A stretch of 30,324 bases of DNA from Mucilaginibacter sp. (GCA_028288315.1 JAQBNY010000040.1:1-30324); one strand, 5' to 3'. Shown: positions 8,061 to 17,017, counted from the stretch's first letter. Numbers and translations: made by a program. Notes: generated from the letters alone by a model not told the origin.

Positions 8061-8090
8061 TTTAGTTTCAACACTGCATTGTTACTTTTG
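8061..8090 (+). promoter_or_regulatory. Possible promoter before the fRMsr gene
   Basis: TACTTTTG at 8083-8090 fits the TAnnTTTG -7 element, with TTTAG at 8061-8065 as a weak -33 element. It ends only four bases before the ATG at 8095, so the transcript would be nearly leaderless, which lowers confidence. Confidence 0.35.
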
Positions 8091-8094
8091 CTTT

Positions 8095-8571
8095 ATGGCA
8101 GAGGATCTAAAAATAACAGCATCAGCAAATAAGGAAGAGCAATACCAATCCTTAATACCCCAGATTGAGGCTTTGTTATACGGCGAAACCGATCTGGTAG
8201 CTAACTTGGCTAACATCTGCGCGGCGCTAAAAGAACAATTCAAATGGTTTTGGGTAGGCTTTTACCTTGTGAAAGATAATGAACTGGTGCTGGCTCCTTT
8301 TCAGGGACCTGTTGCCTGTACCCGTATTGCTAAAGGCAAGGGTGTTTGCGGCTCGGCATGGCAGCGGGCAGAAACATTAATTGTACCCGATGTAGAAGAA
8401 TTTCCCGGCCATATAGCCTGTAGTTCATTATCCCGGTCAGAGATTGTTATTCCATTGTTTCATAATAACGAGGTAGTGGGCGTGCTGGATGTAGATAGCT
8501 CGGAACTGAATGAGTTTGATGAAACAGATGCCAGGCACCTCAAACAGATCATAAAACTGATCAACTTTTAA
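8095..8571 (+). CDS. msrC: Free methionine-(R)-sulfoxide reductase (GAF domain)
   Basis: This is a 158-residue single GAF-domain protein. The enzyme reduces free methionine-R-sulfoxide in the cytoplasm using thioredoxin. Family motifs are clear: WFWVGFYLV, LVLAPFQGPVACTRI, GVCGSAW, VPDVEEFPGHIACSSLSRSEIVIP and VVGVLDVDS. The three redox cysteines, Cys75, Cys85 and Cys109, have spacings of 10 and 24, exactly those of the E. coli enzyme (84, 94, 118). The stop overlaps the start of the next hydrolase gene by one base (TAATG), so the two are translationally coupled. With the DNA glycosylase further on, the cluster has an oxidative and alkylation damage flavour. Confidence 0.92.
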   Translation: MAEDLKITASANKEEQYQSLIPQIEALLYGETDLVANLANICAALKEQFKWFWVGFYLVKDNELVLAPFQGPVACTRIAKGKGVCGSAWQRAETLIVPDVEEFPGHIACSSLSRSEIVIPLFHNNEVVGVLDVDSSELNEFDETDARHLKQIIKLINF

Positions 8572-9218
8572 TGAGTAAAGTTTATTTGATCTCTGGTTTA
8601 GGAGCTGATTCCAGGCTCTTTAAGAACGTTGTTTTGCCTGCCGGATATGAAGTTGTGCTGGTTGATTGGCTTATACCTAACTACACAGATACTTTAACTA
8701 TCTATTCTCAAAAAATTATTAATCAATACGATATAAATGAAAACTCAATTGTAATTGGTGTTTCTTTAGGTGGAATGATTTCTGTTGAGATTGCAAAACA
8801 AGTGAAGCTGGATAAAGTGATCCTCATATCAAGTATTAAAACCGATAAGGAAGCACCCTGGTACTTTAGGTTCTTTCGCAGCATACCTGTTTACAAAGTT
8901 ATACCAGGTAAATTAATGCCCCATACAGGTTTCCTGATAAAGCCTTTATTCGGCAATATGAGCCCGGATGATTTGCGGCTTTTTAAAAATATGTTAAGCA
9001 ATTCATCGCCCGTGTTTTTAAAATGGGCTATGCAGGCAGCGCTCTACTGGAAAAACAATGTAGAGTTTTTAAACCTTTATCATGTTATTGGCGATAATGA
9101 CCTGGTGTTTCCATGTAAAAACATAAAAGATCCAACGGCAATAATCAAAGACGGCACTCATATTATGGTGTTTAATAAGGCCAATGAGATCAATAAATTA
9201 TTGGCAGATATCCTATAA
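8571..9218 (+). CDS. Alpha/beta hydrolase
   Basis: The 215-residue product has the opening strand and turn of an alpha/beta hydrolase (VYLISGLGADSRLFKNV) and the nucleophile elbow GVSLGG near residue 65. An aspartate occurs in IGDNDLVFP near residue 181, and the histidine in GTHIMVFNKANEINKLL is placed as expected for a catalytic triad. It is short for the family, with a reduced lid. The substrate cannot be told from sequence. It overlaps the msrC stop by one base and lies five bases from the glycosylase gene, so all three probably form one operon. Confidence 0.85.
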   Translation: MSKVYLISGLGADSRLFKNVVLPAGYEVVLVDWLIPNYTDTLTIYSQKIINQYDINENSIVIGVSLGGMISVEIAKQVKLDKVILISSIKTDKEAPWYFRFFRSIPVYKVIPGKLMPHTGFLIKPLFGNMSPDDLRLFKNMLSNSSPVFLKWAMQAALYWKNNVEFLNLYHVIGDNDLVFPCKNIKDPTAIIKDGTHIMVFNKANEINKLLADIL

Positions 9219-9223
9219 AAATA

Positions 9224-9826
9224 ATGAAATTACCTGAAGCATATTATCATAATCCGGATGTGGTTGCCGTAAGTAAAGACCTAATTGGCAAGTATCTTTT
9301 TACTTCAATAGATGGTGAAACTACTGGTGGTTATATAGTTGAAACAGAAGCCTATGCAGGTGTAATTGACAGGGCTTCACATTCATTTGGTGGTAAGGTA
9401 ACGCCTCGTACAAAAACCATGTATATGCAGGGTGGTGTATCATACGTTTACCTATGTTATGGCATTCACGAAATGTTCAATATTGTAACATCTGTTGAAG
9501 GTCAGCCACATGCAATTTTGATAAGGGCCATACAGCCCACCCATGGTTTGGATATTATGATGCTTCGACGTAATATGGAAACCGTTAAGCCTAATATTAC
9601 CAAAGGCCCCGGCTCTCTGGCTAAAGCGCTGGGTATATCACGTAAAATAAATGCCTTAAGCATGCTTAGTGATATCATTTGGATAGAAGACCGCGGACTA
9701 ACCTTTCCTGATGAAGAAGTTGCAGCAGGCCCCCGGATAGGGGTTGATTATGCAGGTGAAGATGCTTTGCTACCTTACCGTTTTTATGTAAAAGGAAATA
9801 TTTATGTGAGTAAACCCAACAAATAA
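9224..9826 (+). CDS. mpg: 3-methyladenine DNA glycosylase (AAG/MPG family)
   Basis: This 200-residue protein removes alkylated and deaminated purines from DNA in base excision repair. The family core is visible: GGYIVETEAYAGVIDRASHS, whose second glutamate (Glu42) is the water-activating residue, then GGKVTPRTKTMYMQGGVSYVYLCYGIHEMFNIVT, HAILIRAIQP and the Gly-Pro-Gly-rich TKGPGSLAKALGI. Length matches bacterial members. It is the third gene of the msrC-hydrolase-mpg cluster. Confidence 0.93.
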   Translation: MKLPEAYYHNPDVVAVSKDLIGKYLFTSIDGETTGGYIVETEAYAGVIDRASHSFGGKVTPRTKTMYMQGGVSYVYLCYGIHEMFNIVTSVEGQPHAILIRAIQPTHGLDIMMLRRNMETVKPNITKGPGSLAKALGISRKINALSMLSDIIWIEDRGLTFPDEEVAAGPRIGVDYAGEDALLPYRFYVKGNIYVSKPNK

Positions 9827-9864
9827 TTATGTTGATGGTTTATTAAGTACATAATATTACGACT

Positions 9865-10362
9865 ATGAACGACTGGTCAAAAACAGAATCACTGAAATAT
9901 CTCCGTGATAAAGTTAAAGAAGTGAAAATAGCCATGCTAACCACATATACCCCCGAAGAAGGGTTTAAAAGCAGGCCAATGGGCACAGCAGATATTGACG
10001 ACGAAGGTAACATCTGGTTCTTTACCAATGAGTGCTCACACAAGGCGAGCGAGATATCTGTAGAGAACACAGTATCGCTTACCTATTCAGACCCCAACAA
10101 TCACACTTATTTAAGTATAGTTGCAGAAGCATCAGTAATTGATGACAAGGCAAAAATGAAGGAATTATGGAACCCTTTTATACAGGCTTTCTTTCCTAAA
10201 GGATTGAACGATCCAAAGCTAACACTGTTAAAAATTCAGCCTACTGATGCGGAATACTGGGATAGCAGCAGTAGCAGTATGGTGGTATTGTTCAATTTGC
10301 TTAAGGCAGTAGTAAACGGCAAGCAATATGACGAGGGCAAGCATGGTAATATTGCTCTTTAA
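9865..10362 (+). CDS. Pyridoxamine-5'-phosphate oxidase-fold general stress protein
   Basis: This 165-residue protein has the split beta-barrel flavin-binding fold of the general stress protein 26 group. Recognisable parts are AMLTTYTPEEGFKSRPMGTADIDDEGNIWFFTN, the strand VSLTYSDPNNHTYLSIVAEASVI, LWNPFIQAFFPKG and LLKIQPTDAEYWDSSSS. Members bind FMN, FAD or F420, but the physiological reaction is generally unknown. It is 38 bases after mpg and may be the last gene of that transcript, since a hairpin follows its stop. Confidence 0.85.
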   Translation: MNDWSKTESLKYLRDKVKEVKIAMLTTYTPEEGFKSRPMGTADIDDEGNIWFFTNECSHKASEISVENTVSLTYSDPNNHTYLSIVAEASVIDDKAKMKELWNPFIQAFFPKGLNDPKLTLLKIQPTDAEYWDSSSSSMVVLFNLLKAVVNGKQYDEGKHGNIAL

Positions 10363-10388
10363 GGCGTTAAAGAGCACAAAGGATTTTC

Positions 10389-10426
10389 ACAAAGGCCACA
10401 AAGATCATCATCTATGTGGCCTTTGT
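10389..10426 (+). terminator. Hairpin, probable terminator
   Basis: ACAAAGGCCACA (10389-10400) pairs perfectly with TGTGGCCTTTGT (10415-10426) across a 14-base loop, 27 bases after the PNPOx stop. No clean T run follows (AGTTAATTAAT), so termination is likely but not certain. Confidence 0.55.
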
Positions 10427-10471
10427 AGTTAATTAATAAGAGGTGATCTCTTTTTTTGTAATATTGGGCTA

Positions 10472-11758
10472 ATGAATTACCAGAACACCTTAGAGTTTGC
10501 AATTAAACTGGATGAGCAGGATGCTTTAAGAAGTTTCCGAGAAGAGTTTTTGATACCTAAACACAAAGGCAAAGATGTCATTTACTTATGTGGCAACTCA
10601 CTTGGCTTGCAACCCCGGTCAGCTAAGGCCTATATACAAGACCAGTTGAACACCTGGGAAGACAATGCAGTAGAAGGCTGGTTTCAGGGAAATGATCCAT
10701 GGTTAAGTTACCACAAAAAGCTTATCGGCCCATTATCTGAAATATTAGGTGCTAAACCAGCAGAAGTTACAGTAATGAATTCACTTACAGTAAACCTTCA
10801 CTTGCTAATGGTAAGTTTTTATAAGCCAGATAATAAACGTTTTAAAATAATAATGGAAGCCGGTGCTTTTCCGTCTGATCAGTATGCTGTTGAAAGTCAG
10901 GTTAGGTTTCATGGCTTTGACCCTAAAGATGCGGTAATTGAAATAGCACCACGTAATGGTGAAAGTACTTTACGCACTGCCGACATAGTTAAACAAATAG
11001 AGGATAATGCCGATGAGCTGGCGTTAGTATTGTTCAGTGGGATAAATTATTATACCGGGCAGTTCTTTGATCTGGAAGCTATTGTGGGAGCAGCGCATAA
11101 AGCGGGCGCGTATGCCGGTTTTGATCTGGCACATGCTGCAGGTAACGTTCCGGTAAAATTGCATGCCTGGGGTGCTGATTTTGCGTGCTGGTGCTCATAT
11201 AAATACATAAACTCCGGCCCCGGAGGCATAAGCGGTGTTTTTGTGCATGAAAAGCATTTTGCTGATGCCACTTTAAACCGGTTTGCCGGTTGGTGGGGTT
11301 ACCGCCATGATAAGCGCTTTTTAATGGCACCCGGCTTTCAACCGGAGAACGGGGCAGAGGGCTGGAATGTTAGTACCAGCCCAATAATACTCATGGCGCT
11401 GCATAAAGCTTCGCTTGATATTTTTGAAAAAGCAGGTGGCTTGCAACCTTTGCGTACTAAAAGCGAATTACTAACGGGTTATCTTGAATATTTAATAAAT
11501 GAAGTAAATAAAGCAAGTGGCGAAGATGTTTATAGGATAATTACACCAACAGACCCGGCTGCACGTGGCTGCCAGCTATCGGTAGTTTGCAAAAGAAACG
11601 CTAAGGCCATATTCACCTACCTTGCCGATAATGGCGTTATTGGCGACTGGCGCGAGCCCGATGTGATTAGATTGAGCCCGGTGCCTTTGTACAACACTTT
11701 TAGTGATGCTTTCAAAGCAGCAGAACAATTAACCAAAGCCTTAACAGCCATAAATTAA
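10472..11758 (+). CDS. kynU: Kynureninase
   Basis: The 428-residue protein is a PLP enzyme that cleaves kynurenine or 3-hydroxykynurenine to anthranilate (or its hydroxy form) and alanine, in tryptophan breakdown or NAD synthesis. Visible landmarks are YLCGNSLGLQPRS near the start, MNSLTVNLHLLMVSFY, GAFPSDQYAVESQVRFHG, the PLP-binding aspartate in FDLAHAAGNVP (Asp218), the Schiff-base lysine in CSYKYINSGPGG (Lys244), and the C-terminal GDWREPDVIRLSPVPLYNTF. Length is normal. It is five bases upstream of the bestrophin gene, so the two are co-transcribed. No other kynurenine-pathway gene is in the window. Confidence 0.95.
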   Translation: MNYQNTLEFAIKLDEQDALRSFREEFLIPKHKGKDVIYLCGNSLGLQPRSAKAYIQDQLNTWEDNAVEGWFQGNDPWLSYHKKLIGPLSEILGAKPAEVTVMNSLTVNLHLLMVSFYKPDNKRFKIIMEAGAFPSDQYAVESQVRFHGFDPKDAVIEIAPRNGESTLRTADIVKQIEDNADELALVLFSGINYYTGQFFDLEAIVGAAHKAGAYAGFDLAHAAGNVPVKLHAWGADFACWCSYKYINSGPGGISGVFVHEKHFADATLNRFAGWWGYRHDKRFLMAPGFQPENGAEGWNVSTSPIILMALHKASLDIFEKAGGLQPLRTKSELLTGYLEYLINEVNKASGEDVYRIITPTDPAARGCQLSVVCKRNAKAIFTYLADNGVIGDWREPDVIRLSPVPLYNTFSDAFKAAEQLTKALTAIN

Positions 11759-11763
11759 ATGTT

Positions 11764-12621
11764 ATGATCTATTACAATCCAAAGCTGTGGTTCTCCTTTA
11801 TTTTTAGGGTAAATAAGGCCGATACCTTAAGTAAGCTCTTTCCATTGATACTATCGGTAGCTGTTTATGCTGGTATTATTACCTTTTTACTGCTTGATGT
11901 TTGGCATGTGCCAGAGACCAGCATACTCAAAAAAGTCATATTTATCCATCAAACCATTGGCTTTGTATTCTCTTTATTGCTGGCCTTTCGTATAAATTCC
12001 GCATACGACCGCTGGTGGGAAGGACGTAAAATATGGGGCAGCTTAACCAATAATAGCCGCAACCTGGCCATTAAGCTAAAACATTTGGTTGATGATGAAT
12101 CAGCCGCTTTTTTCAATTATGCCATACCACTTTATGCAAGGGTATTAAAGAATTTCCTGCGGGGCGTTTACGAACCCGAAGAACAAGCCTATATTGCTAT
12201 TGACCCTAATAAGCATGTACCTAACCAGGTAGCATCAGCCATAATAAAAGAAGTTTACCGGCTCAATAAAACAGGACAGATTAATTCTGAACAATTAGTT
12301 AGTATAACCGCCGAAATTACTTCTTTTACAGATATTTGTGGCGCATGCGAACGTATTAAAAACACCCCCATACCGTACTCTTACAGCGTGTTTATCAAGA
12401 AGTTTATATTTACTTATATAGTTACCCTGCCGTTTACATGGGCGTTTGAATTGAAGTACTTTATAATGCCGATAATAGGATTTATACTTTTTGTGTTCGC
12501 CAGTATAGAGTTAATAGCCGAGGAAATTGAGGACCCGTTTGGTATTGACGCGAATGACCTGCCGATTGACAATATATGCGTAAATATTAAAAAGCACGTT
12601 GGGGAGATATTTGCCGGATAG
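11764..12621 (+). CDS. Bestrophin-family anion channel (UPF0187)
   Basis: The 285-residue membrane protein has the bestrophin-like signature RINSAYDRWWEGRKIWGSLT near residues 76-95. Hydrophobic segments flank it (LFPLILSVAVYAGIITFLLL; TIGFVFSLLLAF) and occur again at residues 215-250. The acidic EEIEDPFGIDANDLPID near the end is also typical. Bacterial homologues form pentameric ion channels in the inner membrane. The gene is packed between kynU and the deacetylase-like gene with gaps of five and two bases, but nothing suggests a shared pathway. Confidence 0.9.
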   Translation: MIYYNPKLWFSFIFRVNKADTLSKLFPLILSVAVYAGIITFLLLDVWHVPETSILKKVIFIHQTIGFVFSLLLAFRINSAYDRWWEGRKIWGSLTNNSRNLAIKLKHLVDDESAAFFNYAIPLYARVLKNFLRGVYEPEEQAYIAIDPNKHVPNQVASAIIKEVYRLNKTGQINSEQLVSITAEITSFTDICGACERIKNTPIPYSYSVFIKKFIFTYIVTLPFTWAFELKYFIMPIIGFILFVFASIELIAEEIEDPFGIDANDLPIDNICVNIKKHVGEIFAG

Positions 12622-12623
12622 TT

Positions 12624-13526
12624 ATGCTTAAAATTGCTTACGACCCAATATATGCTCACCCGCTGCCAGCAGGGCATCGTTTCCCGATGTTAAAGTATGA
12701 GCTGATACCGGCACAGTTATTACATGAGGGGGTGATATTCGCAGAAAACATTTTTTCACCTGAACCAGTAAGTGAAGGCATTATCTTGCTCACCCATGAT
12801 GCAGCCTATTGGCATCAGTTACGTGACCTTACATTGCCCCCCAAAGAGCAACGCCGCGTAGGCTTCCCCTTATCAGCCCAACTAATTGAGCGGGAGATAA
12901 GGATAGCAAAAGGCACAATTGATGGTTGTCACTATTCATTTCAACATGGTGTGGCGTTTAACGTAGCCGGCGGAACCCATCATGCAGGCACTAATTGGGG
13001 CGAAGGTTTTTGCATGTTAAACGATCAGGCCATAGCTACTAATTATCTGTTAAATAAAGGATTAGCTTCATCTATCTTAATAATTGATTTAGATGTACAT
13101 CAGGGAAACGGAACTGCTCAAATCTTTGAGAATGAAAGTCGGGTGTTCACCTTTTCTATGCATGGCGATAAGAATTTCCCTTTCCGTAAGGAGCGTTCAG
13201 ATCTGGACATACCTTTGCAGGATGCCATTGAAGATGAAGAATATTTAAAGCTGCTTAAAGGCACCCTGCCGGGTTTGATAGATGATCATAAGCCCGATTT
13301 TATATTTTATTTAGCCGGGGTAGATATACTGGCATCAGATAAATTAGGGAAACTTGCCTTAACTAAAGATGGCTGCAAACAGCGCGATCGCTTTGTTCTG
13401 GAGCAATGCCAGCAAAGACAAATACCGGTACAGGTTAGCATGGGCGGCGGTTATTCGCCAGACATTAAAGATATTGTTGAGGCGCATTGCAACACTTATC
13501 GTATAGCGAATGATTTATACTTTTAA
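12624..13526 (+). CDS. Histone deacetylase-superfamily amidohydrolase
   Basis: This 300-residue zinc hydrolase has all the core motifs: the His pair in GGTHHAG (119-120), DLDVHQGNG with metal ligands Asp157 and His159, GVDILASD giving the third ligand Asp234, and the transition-state tyrosine in SMGGGYSP (Tyr277). Bacterial members remove acetyl or related acyl groups from small molecules such as polyamines, or from lysines. The substrate here cannot be told. It is the last gene of the kynU operon, and its stop overlaps that of the convergent MATE gene by four bases. Confidence 0.92.
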   Translation: MLKIAYDPIYAHPLPAGHRFPMLKYELIPAQLLHEGVIFAENIFSPEPVSEGIILLTHDAAYWHQLRDLTLPPKEQRRVGFPLSAQLIEREIRIAKGTIDGCHYSFQHGVAFNVAGGTHHAGTNWGEGFCMLNDQAIATNYLLNKGLASSILIIDLDVHQGNGTAQIFENESRVFTFSMHGDKNFPFRKERSDLDIPLQDAIEDEEYLKLLKGTLPGLIDDHKPDFIFYLAGVDILASDKLGKLALTKDGCKQRDRFVLEQCQQRQIPVQVSMGGGYSPDIKDIVEAHCNTYRIANDLYF

Positions 13527-14896
13527 ACCACCTGTTGTGGCATTGCATTTTGATGTTTTTTACTAATCACCTGAAACCGCAGGAATAGCATTATCGATGC
13601 TGACATTAAGCCGCATACCAGTCCGTACCAAACGCCCATAACGCCCAAATGCAAATGGATTCCTAATAGATAACCGATAGGTAAACCGATGATCCAATAG
13701 GATATAAAAGTTATCAATGTAGGTACATTTACATCGCCCATGCCACGCAGTACGCCTAAGCCTACCACTTGCGTACCATCAAACAACTGGAAGAAAGCAG
13801 CAATTATAAGTAGCTGTTCTGCAATACTTATCACATTCTTATCTGATGTATATATCCATGGTAATAAATGATTGCAAAGAGTAAATATCACTGCGGTAAT
13901 GCTCATAAATACAATAACAATATGGTAATTAGATATAGCCGAAAGCCGCAATTGCCTGTGACTACCTGAACCAAAATAGTTACCCGATCTGATAGCTGCT
14001 GCCGCAGATATACCACTCGCCATCATATAGGTCATGGCCGCCAAACTAATAGCTACTTGGTGGGCTGCTTGTTCTACCATACCAATGCTGCCAATAATAA
14101 TTGCAGCACCACCAAAAGCGCTCACCTCAAAAGTATATTGCAGGGCAACAGGGGCACCTATCTTTAATATTTGTAATCCGCGGGTGCGGTCAATATTCTT
14201 AAGGGCAAAATCCTTCAAATATTTTTTAAAATCAGGAGAGCGAAAGACAAAGGCTGCCATAACAGCTGCCATCAACACACGATCAATAAGGGTGCTGTAG
14301 CCTACACCGCGTATTCCCATTGGCTGTATACCAAACATGCCCTTTACAAAAATAATTCCTATGATGATGTTTAAAACGTTACCCCAAATGGTTATCTGCA
14401 TGGCCTGCTTGGTAAAGCCCAGTCCTTCGGCAAATTGTTTAAATGTGTTGAATATAAGTAGAGGGATAATAGAAAGGCTCAATAAAAAAAGAAATGGCTT
14501 TGCTTCCTCAACTACCAAAGGCGACTGATGAAGCTTATCAATGAAAAATATAACTCCGAAATAAACTAAGCTAAAAAGGACAACCCCCGAAATTAGGTTG
14601 AGAAATAAGCTGTTTGACAATAATTTGCCACATTCCGAATAATTTTCGCGGCCATTGTTCTGTGCAATAAGCGGTGTAATACCGTAGCTTATGCCCATAC
14701 CTATAACCATTGGCACTAAAAAAATACTACTTACCAGTGATACGGCCGCCAAAGCTATGGTGCCTGCAAAATGACCTATAATAACCGTATCAGATATTTG
14801 TACAAGCGTATGCCCCAGTTGTGATATAACAACAGGTATGGCCAGCTTTAAACTGTCATGATAGTAAGGTTTATATTTTAGGTAGGTATGTTTCAT
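13523..14896 (-). CDS. MATE-family multidrug efflux transporter
   Basis: The 457-residue protein has about twelve membrane segments in two similar halves. The N-terminal half shows LAIPVVISQLGHTLVQISDTVIIGHFAGTIALAAVSL and the second half repeats it with IGAPVALQYTFEVSAFGGAAIIIG. GLGVLRGMGDVNVPTLITF, which follows the tenth helix, is typical of NorM-like members. These proteins export cationic drugs or metabolites using Na+ or H+. No terminator is visible between its 3' end and the overlapping convergent gene. Confidence 0.93.
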   Translation of the reverse strand: MKHTYLKYKPYYHDSLKLAIPVVISQLGHTLVQISDTVIIGHFAGTIALAAVSLVSSIFLVPMVIGMGISYGITPLIAQNNGRENYSECGKLLSNSLFLNLISGVVLFSLVYFGVIFFIDKLHQSPLVVEEAKPFLFLLSLSIIPLLIFNTFKQFAEGLGFTKQAMQITIWGNVLNIIIGIIFVKGMFGIQPMGIRGVGYSTLIDRVLMAAVMAAFVFRSPDFKKYLKDFALKNIDRTRGLQILKIGAPVALQYTFEVSAFGGAAIIIGSIGMVEQAAHQVAISLAAMTYMMASGISAAAAIRSGNYFGSGSHRQLRLSAISNYHIVIVFMSITAVIFTLCNHLLPWIYTSDKNVISIAEQLLIIAAFFQLFDGTQVVGLGVLRGMGDVNVPTLITFISYWIIGLPIGYLLGIHLHLGVMGVWYGLVCGLMSASIMLFLRFQVISKKHQNAMPQQVV

Positions 14897-14957
14897 AAGG
14901 CAAGGGGTTGCAAAAGTAATGAATACCTTATTAAACTGTGATGAAATGCCTGTTAAA

Positions 14958-15581
14958 TCAGGAGGCTGTATAAAATTCTTCCTTTTCTGTGGTATGTACC
15001 CGGATAACGCCGGTAAGCACCAGATTTACCAAAATACGTTGTGCACGCCTGCGACCTATGTTCAACAACTCGCAAAATTGCTTTACGTTAATTCGTTCGG
15101 TTTTATCTAAATGCTCCAATAAAGCCTTTTCTTTTGATGAGTATTCAATTAAAACACCCTTGTTACTTGCAGATTGTTTAAGTACATCTACCACAATTTT
15201 ACTGGCCAGTACGCTTTTATCCTTCACTCTTATATAAACCCACCATTTACCATCTTCGGCCAAAGCGTAATGGGGCTTATCGGTGCTTTCAGGAATATCT
15301 ACAACCAATACAAGTTTATCATCATAATAAACCTCTTCAAAGATAGGCTCAAGGGCAGGGCGGGTAAAAAAGTGAGCCGCTTTAGTGATCATATAGCGTT
15401 CTTCGTCTTCAGATTTTACGCCTTTTATGGTGCCATCGTCCAGTACACCAATAAGCAGCCTGCCGCCAACATTGTTAGCGAATGATACCATTGTTTTTGC
15501 TATTTTCTCACAACTGGTTATGGTTTTTTTAAAATCAAGTGATACACCTTCGCCTTCTAAAATCTGTCTTCTTAAGTTCAT
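14958..15581 (-). CDS. AlbA_2 (Schlafen-like) domain regulator
   Basis: This 207-residue protein carries an AlbA_2/SLFN domain (residues about 8-120). EGEGVSLDFKKTITSCEKIAKTMVSFANNVGGRLLIGVLDDGTIKG is the usual start, with the E-x-x-x-x-D/E-F-K and ANN-x-GG-x-L-x-I-G-V landmarks. The C-terminal 70 residues look like a winged helix (INVKQFCELLNIGRRRAQRILVNLVLTGVIRVH). Together they suggest a DNA-binding regulator, although some AlbA_2 proteins have nuclease or defence roles. It is 13 bases after the GNAT gene on the same strand. Confidence 0.82.
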   Translation of the reverse strand: MNLRRQILEGEGVSLDFKKTITSCEKIAKTMVSFANNVGGRLLIGVLDDGTIKGVKSEDEERYMITKAAHFFTRPALEPIFEEVYYDDKLVLVVDIPESTDKPHYALAEDGKWWVYIRVKDKSVLASKIVVDVLKQSASNKGVLIEYSSKEKALLEHLDKTERINVKQFCELLNIGRRRAQRILVNLVLTGVIRVHTTEKEEFYTAS

Positions 15582-15594
15582 TAATTGATCTCCT

Positions 15595-16050
15595 TTAATC
15601 CTTTAGATAAGGCGTGTAAATTTGCATCCATCTTTCAGGGTTGGTTATTTGTGTAAACCCAAACTGGCTATATAAACCTTGCGCATCCAGGGTTGCTAAT
15701 GACCATCGGCGTAAACCCTCTAACTCCGGAAATGCCAAAATAGTTTGCACCAGCCATTTTGATAAACCAACTCCTCTGTAAAGTGGTAGTACAAATACAT
15801 CACATATATAGGCAAATGTTGCTTTATCTGTCACTACACGTGCAAAACCAGCCTGCTCACCATTTTTATATATCCCAAAACATAGAGAGTTGTCTATAGC
15901 TATTTTAAGTTTTTCGCGGGGCATCTCCTTTGCCCAGTAAGAATCATTTGCCAGGTAATTATATATTACATTAAAGTTCAACAAAGTTTTATCTGTTGAA
16001 ATATGGAATCCCTTTTTCATAAAGGCAGCATCGTTTATAAATACGGGCAT
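15595..16050 (-). CDS. GNAT-family N-acetyltransferase
   Basis: The 151-residue protein has the GNAT fold: a central strand pair (FGIYKNGEQAGFARVVTDKATFAYICDVFVLPLYRG) followed by the acetyl-CoA pyrophosphate loop RGVGLSKWLV, then WSLATLDAQGLYSQFGFTQI. It transfers an acetyl group to an unknown small molecule or protein. The frame opens at 16050, only three bases after the upstream stop. A second ATG at 16020 (MKKGFHISTDKTLL) fits the usual N-terminus of this subgroup better and may be the true start. Confidence 0.88.
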   Translation of the reverse strand: MPVFINDAAFMKKGFHISTDKTLLNFNVIYNYLANDSYWAKEMPREKLKIAIDNSLCFGIYKNGEQAGFARVVTDKATFAYICDVFVLPLYRGVGLSKWLVQTILAFPELEGLRRWSLATLDAQGLYSQFGFTQITNPERWMQIYTPYLKD

Positions 16051-16053
16051 AGG

Positions 16054-16536
16054 TTATATTAGTGTTTTAGCAAAATCAAGGTCACGAACATATACTTCAT
16101 TTAATAATGACACACATATCTCGCCATTCTTATTATAAATATCAATAGGGAACCGCCCTTCATATTTTCCGGTAATAGTTAATGTTTCTAATGCCTGTTC
16201 AATATCTGTATCAGTTAGCATTATTTCAAAAAAGAGACTTGTTAATGCAGGCTTTACAAAATCAATCTTAGATGATTTAGACCATATTTTTAAATTTGTT
16301 TTTCCGTTTAAAGTTAATATTTGGTTAAACAAGACGGGAAAGAATGGATCAGCGGCAGAGAAAATTGTTCCCCCAAATATAGAGCCGTTATAATTTTTGT
16401 TAAGTAGGCTTTTATTGATCTTTACTTTTACACCTTTAAAACCTTTACTGAATTCTTTAACCCAAATCCGTTGAAAAAAAAGGGGAGGGTAGAGGCGCAT
16501 TAGCCATTTTAAAGTATTCTCGGATACTGCCATCAT
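16054..16536 (-). CDS. DUF4442 hotdog-fold protein (thioesterase-like)
   Basis: The 160-residue protein matches the DUF4442 pattern of hotdog-fold, thioesterase-like proteins: LKWLMRLYPPLFFQRIWV, VKVKINKSLLNKNYNGSIFGGTIFSAADPFFPVLFNQIL, and FVKPALTSLFFEIML. The substrate is unknown. It is the first gene of a minus-strand group with the GNAT and AlbA_2 genes and is divergent from the small lipoprotein gene. The protein may start at either of two adjacent methionines. Confidence 0.82.
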   Translation of the reverse strand: MMAVSENTLKWLMRLYPPLFFQRIWVKEFSKGFKGVKVKINKSLLNKNYNGSIFGGTIFSAADPFFPVLFNQILTLNGKTNLKIWSKSSKIDFVKPALTSLFFEIMLTDTDIEQALETLTITGKYEGRFPIDIYNKNGEICVSLLNEVYVRDLDFAKTLI

Positions 16537-16729
16537 CGTTAAATATCAGAAAAATATTGGTTATTTTTAATGAGGATACGAATTTAGTTCATGTGTCATT
16601 AATGTGATATTGCTACACTTTTTGGAACAAACTTTGTAATACTTATCATCTGTAAAAACAAGTTATGTCATATGTCGTTATTACTGTTAATTAAAATATA
16701 CATTGAATATCAATATTAAATTAATATCT

Positions 16730-16951
16730 ATGAAAAAGCACATTTTAAGTTTCGCCTTAGTCGCGACTATTATCGGTTCAATATCAATGGGTTGCGGTTC
16801 AGAAAAAGCAGCTGGTGGTAGTGGTTCAGACAGTACAAAAACTAAAACTGATTCTACCGCTACAATGACAACACCAACCACAACTACACCAACAGACACC
16901 GCAAAAAAAGATACAAGTACAAGAGATACTTCCAAAAAAGTGCCTCAATAA
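16730..16951 (+). CDS. Small Thr/Ser/Lys-rich lipoprotein
   Basis: I chose the ATG at 16730, since MKKHILSFALVATIIGSISMGCGSEK is a clean lipoprotein signal and the frame upstream (from 16703) adds only a poor prefix. The mature part after the cysteine is low-complexity, made of Ser, Thr, Asp, Lys and Pro (TPTTTTPTDTAKKDTSTRD), and is probably disordered. Such short envelope lipoproteins are common in Sphingobacteriaceae and have no known function. A terminator follows 12 bases after the stop. Confidence 0.75.
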   Translation: MKKHILSFALVATIIGSISMGCGSEKAAGGSGSDSTKTKTDSTATMTTPTTTTPTDTAKKDTSTRDTSKKVPQ

Positions 16952-16963
16952 TCAGTTTGATTT

Positions 16964-17011
16964 AAAAAGCCCGCCACACATTAACATACTGTTATGTGAC
17001 GGGCCTTTTTT
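16964..17011. terminator. Intrinsic terminator, probably bidirectional
   Basis: AAAAAGCCCGCCACA pairs with TGTGACGGGCCTTTTTT around a loop near ATTAACATACTGTTA, with one internal mismatch. It lies between the lipoprotein stop (16951) and the convergent SDR stop (17018) and can serve both. Confidence 0.88.
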
Positions 17012-17017
17012 ATTTAA

